In this document: piece by piece, positions 5,689 through 10,316 of the stretch
Position numbering within the stretch: position 1 is the stretch's first letter
Layout: the number at the start of each line of letters is the position of its first letter
Assembly (NCBI GenBank): GCA_030599445.1
Contig: JAUVOA010000030.1
Location: 1 to 10,316, forward strand
Direction: 5' to 3'
Length of the DNA stretch: 10,316 nucleotides
DNA from: Atribacterota bacterium
GTDB taxonomy: Bacteria > Atribacterota > Phoenicimicrobiia > Phoenicimicrobiales > Phoenicimicrobiaceae
Made by a program: the position numbers and the translations under genes
The notes under the pieces: generated by a model
The model's database searches: none
Told to the model about the DNA's origin: nothing
Seen by the model: the letters and a program-made list of their open reading frames with translations, nothing else

Positions 5689-5886
5689 TGTAATTCATAG
5701 ACAGGCGAGACGCCTGTCCTACGCTACGATTAATGGACTAACCAACTGACAAATCTTCTGTTTTCTTTCCTTTCTTCACCATATACTAATACCTAAATAC
5801 TATATATCTGTTTTTCTATACGCTCTACGCTAAACGCTATCCGCTATATTTCGAGATACTATTCACGAGATACGAGATACGAATTT
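5686..5886. repeat. Left copy of a long inverted repeat bracketing the nad genes
   Basis: The reverse complement of this stretch matches 10146-10316 with small insertions and substitutions. Shared blocks include GATTTGTCAGTTGG, AGAAAGGAAAG-like purine runs, TAGTATTTAG, GCGTAGAGCGTATA and TTCGTATCTCGTAT. It contains the palindrome GACAGGCG-AGA-CGCCTGTC at 5700-5718 and ten heptamers in phase when read on the minus strand. No open frame, transposase or target-site duplication is visible. Confidence 0.75.
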
Positions 5887-5943
5887 CGTTTTTCGCTATT
5901 TATGCTTTTTCTTATCTCTTTACTATATACTATTCACTAACGA

Positions 5944-6789
5944 CTATATGATTTCCATACTAATGTCCAAAGACTTTACCGAATGGGTGAGGGCGCCAAC
6001 AGAAATTAAATCTACCCCTGTTTGAGCAATTTTCCGCACTTTTTCCAAAGTAATTCCCCCTGATGCCTCAATTAAGACTTCGCCTTTAACCATTTTTACC
6101 GCTTCTTTCACAGTTTCTAAATTCATATTATCTAGCATTATTATATCAACTTTTATCTCTAAAGCTTCTTGAAGCTGAGATAAATTTTCTACTTCGACTT
6201 CAATATTTACTGTATGGGAAATTTGTTTTCGGACAGAATTTACTGCTGATTTGATTCCTCCTGCTGCCGCTATATGATTATCCTTAATTAATACAGCATC
6301 ATATAATCCGAAGCGGTGATTATATCCTCCCCCCATGCGCACAGCATATTTTTCTAATATTCGTAATCCAGGAGTAGTTTTACGTGTATCAACTATTCGA
6401 ACCGGGAGATCTTTTACTTCCTGACAGAATTTAGAAGTAATGGTAGCTATGCCTGACATTCGCTGAAGGAAATTTAAGGCAACCCTTTCTCCCTTGAGAA
6501 TAGTTCGGGCAGAACCGGCAATTTTTGCTAAAACTTCCCCCGGTAAAATGTTTTTACCATCTTTTATTTTGGACTGGAAACAAATTTCTGGATCTAATTT
6601 TTTAAATACCAGGCAGATAATATCTAAACCGGCAACTACACCTTCCTCTGAGGTTTTAATTATTCCTTTGGCTTTTAAGTTGGAAGGTATAATGAATTCG
6701 GTGGTTATATCTCCGGTTCCAATATCTTCTAATAAAGCCTGTTCTATTATTTTATCTATCAGAATATTTTCTTTTATTGAAAAGTCCAT
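5944..6789 (-). CDS. nadC: Nicotinate-nucleotide pyrophosphorylase (quinolinate phosphoribosyltransferase)
   Basis: NadC joins quinolinate to PRPP and decarboxylates it to nicotinate mononucleotide, the last step of the de novo pathway before the common NAD route. The 281-residue length is standard. Visible motifs are LLEDIGTGDITT at 19-30, GERVALNFLQRMSGIAT at 100-116, DTRKTTPGLR at 134-143, the substrate-binding stretch GGGYNHRFGLYDAVLIKDNH at 153-172, EVEVEN at 197-202, MLDNM at 218-222, EASGGI at 241-246 and ISVGALTHS at 262-270. The start is well supported: on the minus strand AGAGGTG lies 8 nt ahead of the ATG. It is last in the nadA-nadB-nadC series, 112 bp after nadB. Its TAG stop overlaps the edge of a repeat (5929-5945). 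Confidence 0.97.
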   Translation of the reverse strand: MDFSIKENILIDKIIEQALLEDIGTGDITTEFIIPSNLKAKGIIKTSEEGVVAGLDIICLVFKKLDPEICFQSKIKDGKNILPGEVLAKIAGSARTILKGERVALNFLQRMSGIATITSKFCQEVKDLPVRIVDTRKTTPGLRILEKYAVRMGGGYNHRFGLYDAVLIKDNHIAAAGGIKSAVNSVRKQISHTVNIEVEVENLSQLQEALEIKVDIIMLDNMNLETVKEAVKMVKGEVLIEASGGITLEKVRKIAQTGVDLISVGALTHSVKSLDISMEII

Positions 6790-6809
6790 CTTTAAAACAC
6801 CTCTTTGTT

Positions 6810-6900
6810 TTAGTTAACTAGTTACGTGGTTATCTGGTTAGTTATTTAACTATTAATTATTTAATTAAGTAACCAGATAACTAGCTAACCAGCTAACTAA
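6810..6900. repeat. 91-bp imperfect hairpin between nadB and nadC, 8-bp phased
   Basis: The arms 6810-6849 and 6861-6900 are complementary at 33 of 40 positions around an 11-nt centre. Both arms also break into octamers that resemble each other (CTAGTTAC, GTGGTTAT, CTGGTTAG; and CAGATAAC, TAGCTAAC, CAGCTAAC). In a nadABC transcript it would form a long stem between the nadB stop codon and the nadC ribosome site. There is no T-run that would make it a standard terminator; it could act as an mRNA stabiliser or processing site. Confidence 0.7.
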
Positions 6901-6901
6901 T

Positions 6902-8500
6902 TTAATATACAATATGTTTCTTCCAGTTTATATCATCTCTCTGTGGAAAATCCTCGCGATAATGTGCTCCCCGGCTTTCTTCACGCTGTAAAGCTGAATT
7001 AGTAATGAGATCAGCTAAGATAATGAGATTAGCTAACTCAAAATCTTCAGCAGTTTTAAGTTCTAATTTGAATATAAATTTCCATTCGCTAATTTTTTGT
7101 CGTGCCTTCTTTAAATCAAAGGAATTTCGAATAATTCCCACTTTATTCCACATAAGTTTTTGTAGTTCTTTTTTTATTTCTACAGGATTGTATTCTTTGT
7201 ATCTTTCTTGACGAGCGTTATAAGAAAGTTTTAGTTCCTCCAATTTTTTAATAGAAGAAGGTGTTATATTTTTTTTAATTTTCCGGGCGATTCTATTACC
7301 AAAAACTAATCCTTCTAAAAGCGAATTACTGGCTAAGCGATTGGCTCCATGCACTCCCGTTGAAGTACACTCTCCACAAGCATAAAGATTAGTTAAATTA
7401 GTTTGTCCCCAGGTATCGGTTTTTATGCCTCCCATAGTATAATGGGCTGCTGGAGCTACCGGGATATATTCTTTCTCTGGGTTGATACCTAGCGTAATAC
7501 AGTTTTTATAAATAGTAGGGAAGCGTTGGGAAAATTTATCTTTTATTTTGGTAGCATCTAAATAAACATAATCACTTTTATTTTTTTTCATTTGGTCAGT
7601 AATTGCCCGAGCAACTACATCTCTGGGAGCTAATTCAGCCAGAGGGTGATAAGAATGCATAAATGATTCACCTTTAATATTTTTTAAAATAGCCCCTTCT
7701 CCGCGAACCGCTTCAGAAATAAGAAATTTAGGACTTCCTTGATGATAGAGGGCAGTGGGGTGAAATTGAATAAATTCTAAATCTGTTACTCTTACTCCTC
7801 CCCTATAAGCCATAGCAATTCCGTCTCCCGTAGCTACATCAGGATTAGTGGTATTGGAAAAAAGTTGCCCCGCTCCGCCACTGGCTAAAATAGTTGCTCT
7901 CGCTAAATAAGCGATAATCTTATTAGTATTGCTATCTAAAACAAGCAGGCCGTAACAAGTAGTATGCTCGGTTAAAATATCTATTACTAAAATATTCTCT
8001 TTAATTTTTATTTTATTTTCATTAATTACTTTTTGAGAAAGAGATCTCTCGATTTCTGCTCCGGTGGCATCGCCCCGGGCATGTAAGATTCGAGGTCTTT
8101 GGTGAGCCGCTTCTAAAGTAGTTTTATATTTTCCTTCAATTTTGTCAAATTTGGTTCCCAATTCTATTAATTCTTCAACACATTCCGGACCTTCAGTTAC
8201 TAAAACCTCAACTGCTTCAGGGTCGCAAAAATTTGCCCCGGCTTTTAGGGTGTCTTCCATATGTAAGTGGGGGGAATCTTTATCTCCTAAGGCTACAGCT
8301 ATACCCCCTTGAGCATGTTCGGTACTGCTTTCTTTTAAGCTGCCTTTAGTGAGAAGGATAACTTTTCCTTTATCGTGAATTTTGAGTGAAGTATATAGGC
8401 CAGCGATTCCGGAGCCCACAATCAAAAAATCTGTATAAATTATTTTTAGTTTGGTTAGGTCAAAATTAACCAAATAACGTGGTAACATTTGCGGTAACAT
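6902..8500 (-). CDS. nadB: L-aspartate oxidase
   Basis: NadB is an FAD enzyme that oxidises L-aspartate to iminoaspartate, which NadA condenses with dihydroxyacetone phosphate. The 532-residue chain shows the FAD-binding GSGIAG at 29-34, STEHAQGGIAVAL at 59-71, HARGDATGAEI at 140-150, ASGGAGQLF at 206-214, EFIQFHPTAL at 242-251, SEAVRGEGAIL at 262-272, PRDVVARAI at 292-300, PAAHYTMGGI at 350-359 and the long FAD motif GECTSTGVHGANRLASNSLL at 376-395. The helical C-terminal domain ends with ESRGAHYREDFP at 508-519, typical of NadB as against succinate dehydrogenase flavoproteins. AAAGG lies about 10 nt before the ATG. The N-terminus repeats MLP (MLPQMLPRY) from a small duplication of ATGTTACC. 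It lies 322 bp after nadA. Confidence 0.97.
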   Translation of the reverse strand: MLPQMLPRYLVNFDLTKLKIIYTDFLIVGSGIAGLYTSLKIHDKGKVILLTKGSLKESSTEHAQGGIAVALGDKDSPHLHMEDTLKAGANFCDPEAVEVLVTEGPECVEELIELGTKFDKIEGKYKTTLEAAHQRPRILHARGDATGAEIERSLSQKVINENKIKIKENILVIDILTEHTTCYGLLVLDSNTNKIIAYLARATILASGGAGQLFSNTTNPDVATGDGIAMAYRGGVRVTDLEFIQFHPTALYHQGSPKFLISEAVRGEGAILKNIKGESFMHSYHPLAELAPRDVVARAITDQMKKNKSDYVYLDATKIKDKFSQRFPTIYKNCITLGINPEKEYIPVAPAAHYTMGGIKTDTWGQTNLTNLYACGECTSTGVHGANRLASNSLLEGLVFGNRIARKIKKNITPSSIKKLEELKLSYNARQERYKEYNPVEIKKELQKLMWNKVGIIRNSFDLKKARQKISEWKFIFKLELKTAEDFELANLIILADLITNSALQREESRGAHYREDFPQRDDINWKKHIVY

Positions 8501-8565
8501 CTATTGTTTTCCTTTCAGATAAATATTATTTAATAAAATATCCAAATTATTAGGCGACTATGTCA

Positions 8566-8757
8566 GTAAAATTAAAAATTTAAAGCGAAAAACTAAAAAC
8601 CATAATTCAAAACTTAAAACTTTTTAATATAGCATATAACTGATAGCGTATAGAGTGATTAGTAATAAGTAATAATTTTATCGTTTCAAGTTACAATTTG
8701 CAATTTTTTTCAATTTTGAATTTTAAGTTATAGTTTTGCGCTTTTCGCTTTTCGCTG
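8566..8757. repeat. Two inverted partial copies of the AT-rich module in the nadA-nadB spacer
   Basis: Copy one (8566-8627) carries TTTAAAGCGAAAAACT and ACCATAATTCAAAACTT on the plus strand. Copy two (8701-8757) is the opposite orientation, with TTTTGAATTTTAAGTTATAG and GCGCTTTTCGCTTTTCGC. Both relate to the modules at 484-602 and 5507-5615. Facing each other, they could pair in the nadAB transcript. Much of the stretch between and after them (about 8634-8790) also divides into 7-bp units. The spacer 8501-8822 holds no gene that I can see, and I found no convincing internal promoter for nadB. Confidence 0.6.
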
Positions 8758-8792
8758 TAATACAAGATGCTATTCGCAAGACATTAAATACT

Positions 8793-8833
8793 ATTTAACC
8801 AACTAACTAACCAACTAATTAACTAACTAATTT
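8793..8833. repeat. Octamer tract AACCAACT/AACTAACC overlapping the nadA stop
   Basis: The tract is built from AACT, AACC and AATT tetramers in 8-bp phase, and runs into the last codons of nadA. The sequence CTAACTAATTT at 8823-8833, which contains the nadA stop, is repeated exactly at 6893-6903 across the nadB stop. Confidence 0.6.
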
Positions 8834-9755
8834 CTATCATTCGATTTAATGCTTTTAAAGATTTTTTTCTTATATCCTCTGGTACTATTACTTGTGGTTC
8901 TAACTTTTTTAGAGAGTGTAGAACTTTCTCTAAGGTGATAAGTTTCATATTCTGACAGATCATATTTTCAGAGGCAGGGAAAAAATCTTTGTCCGGATTA
9001 TTCTTTTTTAAAGGATGAAATATTCCCATTTCTGTACCAATGATATATTCTTTAGCCGGATTGTTGCTGGCAAATTTAATAATTCCTCTGGTACTGCCGA
9101 TATAGTCAGCCAGATTACATACTTCCGGGCGGCATTCAGGATGTACTAAAAGTAAAGCCTGGGGATGAAGTTCTTTAGCTTTGATTATATCATCTCTGGT
9201 TAAGAGATAATGAGTAGGACAGAAACCTGGCCAGGGGATAATCTTTCGTTTTGATTTCTTTGCAGTAAAGTCAGCTAAATTCATATCGGGAAAAAATAAA
9301 ATTTCTTTTTCAGTAGGAATTGACCGAGCAATTTGAACAGCATTAGCAGAAGTGCAACAGTAGTCACTTAAAGATTTTACAACTGCTGATGAATTAACAT
9401 AAGAAATCACTACTGCTTTAGGTAGTTCTTTTATTTTGCTTTTTACTTTCTCGGCTGGTGCCATATCGGCTAAAGGACATCCAGCTTTAATTTCTGGAAG
9501 TAGAACAATTTTTTCTGGAGAGAGAATAGATGCAGTTTCCGCCATAAACTGAACTCCGCAAAATACTATAACTTTTGCTTTAGTCTTAGCTGCTTGCTGA
9601 CTGAGGAAGAGCGAATCACCAGTAAAATCAGCAATGTCTTGGATTTCGCCGGGTTGATAGACATGAGCTAAAATTACTGCTTCTCTCTTTTTCTTCCAGG
9701 ATAATATTTCTTTGACTAAATTTTTGTTTGAGGGGCTACTAGTTGTATTATTCAT
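8823..9755 (-). CDS. nadA: Quinolinate synthase (4Fe-4S)
   Basis: NadA condenses iminoaspartate from NadB with dihydroxyacetone phosphate to make quinolinate, using an oxygen-sensitive 4Fe-4S cluster. The 310-residue chain is the compact form common in anaerobes and thermophiles. The likely cluster ligands are C93 (AGCPLADM), C179 (PGFCPTH) and C267 (NMICQNM); the spacings of 86 and 88 fit the three pseudo-repeated domains of the family. Other motifs are ILAHVYQ at 28-34, ADFTGDS at 42-48, YVNSSAVVK at 119-127, CCTSANA at 133-139, HPECRPEV at 205-212 and GTEMG at 240-244. AGGAG lies 5 nt ahead of the ATG on the minus strand. It is the first gene of the nadABC series and has its own promoter candidate about 80 nt upstream. 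Confidence 0.97.
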   Translation of the reverse strand: MNNTTSSPSNKNLVKEILSWKKKREAVILAHVYQPGEIQDIADFTGDSLFLSQQAAKTKAKVIVFCGVQFMAETASILSPEKIVLLPEIKAGCPLADMAPAEKVKSKIKELPKAVVISYVNSSAVVKSLSDYCCTSANAVQIARSIPTEKEILFFPDMNLADFTAKKSKRKIIPWPGFCPTHYLLTRDDIIKAKELHPQALLLVHPECRPEVCNLADYIGSTRGIIKFASNNPAKEYIIGTEMGIFHPLKKNNPDKDFFPASENMICQNMKLITLEKVLHSLKKLEPQVIVPEDIRKKSLKALNRMIEIS

Positions 9756-9833
9756 TTTGTCTCCTAATTAATACAATATAAACTTTTAATAGACTATTTG
9801 GTTATCTATTTATTTTGTTTTAAGGTGTTTTTT

Positions 9834-9862
9834 ATTATATCATAAAAGAAAATTAGATATAA
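9834..9862 (-). promoter_or_regulatory. Candidate promoter of the nadABC series (extended -10)
   Basis: Read on the minus strand, TGATATAAT gives a perfect -10 hexamer (9834-9839) with the extended TGN element. The -35, TTATAT at 9857-9862 with a 17-nt spacer, is weak, as is common when the extended element is present. The leader to nadA would be about 70 nt. I could not recognise a NiaR, NadQ or NrtR operator by eye. The rest of 9756-10140 is AT-rich with no gene visible. Confidence 0.5.
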
Positions 9863-9903
9863 AATCTTTTTTATTGTAATATATTTTATAAAAAAGTAAA
9901 GAG

Positions 9904-9931
9904 GAGAAAAATTCTTTAAAGAATTTTTCTC
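9904..9931. repeat. 28-bp perfect palindrome upstream of nadA
   Basis: The arm GAGAAAAATTCTTT (9904-9917) is directly followed by its reverse complement (9918-9931) with no central gap. It lies about 150 bp upstream of the nadA start and about 40 bp upstream of the candidate -35. No T-run follows on either strand, so an operator or REP-like unit is more likely than a terminator. Confidence 0.55.
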
Positions 9932-10050
9932 ATAAAGCGGGTAAAATAAATCTATTCTTCAATTTGTGTGTTAGTGTAAAATTTAGTGGGGTAGTTAGAT
10001 AAAGAAAAGAATATTTATTGCTTTTGTTTTCCCGCCTTTTTTTCTTCACG

Positions 10051-10077
10051 CGATACGCAATACGTGGTACGAATACA
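10051..10077. repeat. Short heptamer tract CGATACG/CAATACG
   Basis: Units CGATACG, CAATACG, TGGTACG and AATACAT follow one another in 7-bp phase. They resemble the reverse complement of the CGTATCG units at 211-238 and 5621-5634. This is another member of the heptamer family, located just before a promoter-like site. Confidence 0.5.
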
Positions 10078-10081
10078 TTAA

Positions 10082-10110
10082 TTGACAAGGATATTGAAGA
10101 GGGGTAATAT
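10082..10110 (+). promoter_or_regulatory. Promoter-like site facing the right edge
   Basis: TTGACA (10082-10087), a 17-nt spacer and TAATAT (10105-10110, four of six consensus bases) make a good sigma-70 match on the plus strand. No gene follows within the window; transcription would run into the repeat at 10146-10316 and beyond. Confidence 0.4.
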
Positions 10111-10145
10111 TAATAAAAGCGAAAAATGAAATACACAAAACAAAG

Positions 10146-10316
10146 TTCGTATCTCGTATATTAGCGTAGAGCGTATAGCGTATAGAAAATAGTATATAGT
10201 ATATAGTATTTAGTATTTAGTATATAGTGGAGAAAAGAAAGAAAACAGAGGATTTGTCAGTTGGATAGCCCACTAATCGTAGGACAGGCGTCTCGCCTGT
10301 CTATTAATTACAAGAG
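10146..10316. repeat. Right copy of the long inverted repeat, cut by the window edge
   Basis: This matches the reverse complement of 5686-5886. It starts with 12 consecutive heptamers (10148-10231; CGTATCT, TAGCGTA, GAGCGTA, TAGTATA, TAGTATT), continues with a purine-rich stretch and GATTTGTCAGTTGG, and ends with the palindrome GACAGGCG-TCT-CGCCTGTC (10283-10301). Its true right end is outside the window. Confidence 0.75.

Noticed and set aside
6494..7211. Plus-strand open frames inside nadC and nadB
   Set aside because: Antisense shadows of highly conserved enzyme genes, without ribosome sites or recognisable domains.
8477..8500. NadB starting at the second methionine (MLPRY)
   Set aside because: The only ribosome-site-like AAAGG fits the first ATG; the second lies in a duplicated ATGTTACC without one.
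5686..10316. Composite transposon carrying nadABC
   Set aside because: No transposase, no clear terminal motif and no target-site duplication; kept only as an inverted-repeat observation.

Overview
The window is AT-rich chromosomal DNA from a bacterium. It carries seven complete protein genes and the tail of an eighth, separated by long spacers packed with repeats. Three features suggest an uncultured or anaerobic, probably diderm, bacterial lineage: a compact three-cysteine quinolinate synthase, an HtrA-type protease tail, and a sigma-54 type response regulator. Phyla such as Atribacterota, Aerophobota or Omnitrophota would fit, but this is an impression from gene and repeat style and nothing in the sequence proves it.

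Layout. 1-132: C-terminal end of an HtrA/Do-like protease (+). 133-727: repeat-filled spacer. 728-3774: a two-gene operon (+) for a membrane PAS histidine kinase and its sigma-54-dependent response regulator, closed by a 43-bp palindrome that can act as a terminator. 3825-4553: a monocistronic unit with a near-consensus promoter, a structured leader, an ECF-transporter S component and an intrinsic terminator. 4703-5470: coaX, type III pantothenate kinase (+). 5471-5943: repeat-filled spacer between convergent genes. 5944-9755: nadA, nadB and nadC on the minus strand, transcribed in that order, the complete route from aspartate and dihydroxyacetone phosphate to nicotinate mononucleotide. 9756-10316: nadA promoter region, then repeats to the window edge.

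The genes serve signalling/envelope stress (HtrA tail, kinase, regulator) and cofactor supply. The S component may import pantothenate, which CoaX would phosphorylate on the way to CoA; NadABC makes NAD precursor. The pantothenate link rests on neighbourhood and sequence style only.

The genes are ordinary; the spacers are not. They are mosaics of (i) degenerate tandem repeats phased at 7 bp, sometimes 8 bp, (ii) short perfect palindromes, some differing by compensatory changes, (iii) a 55-nt element that folds on paper into a gapless four-way junction, and (iv) longer modules in inverted orientation that bracket the gene blocks (about 110-120 bp around kinase-regulator-S component-coaX; about 170-200 bp around nadCBA). 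Repeats begin at or within a few bases of the stop codons of coaX, nadA, nadB and nadC. I saw no tRNA, rRNA, CRISPR array, transposase or phage gene. I found no convincing undescribed protein system; the repeat architecture is the part most worth a second look.
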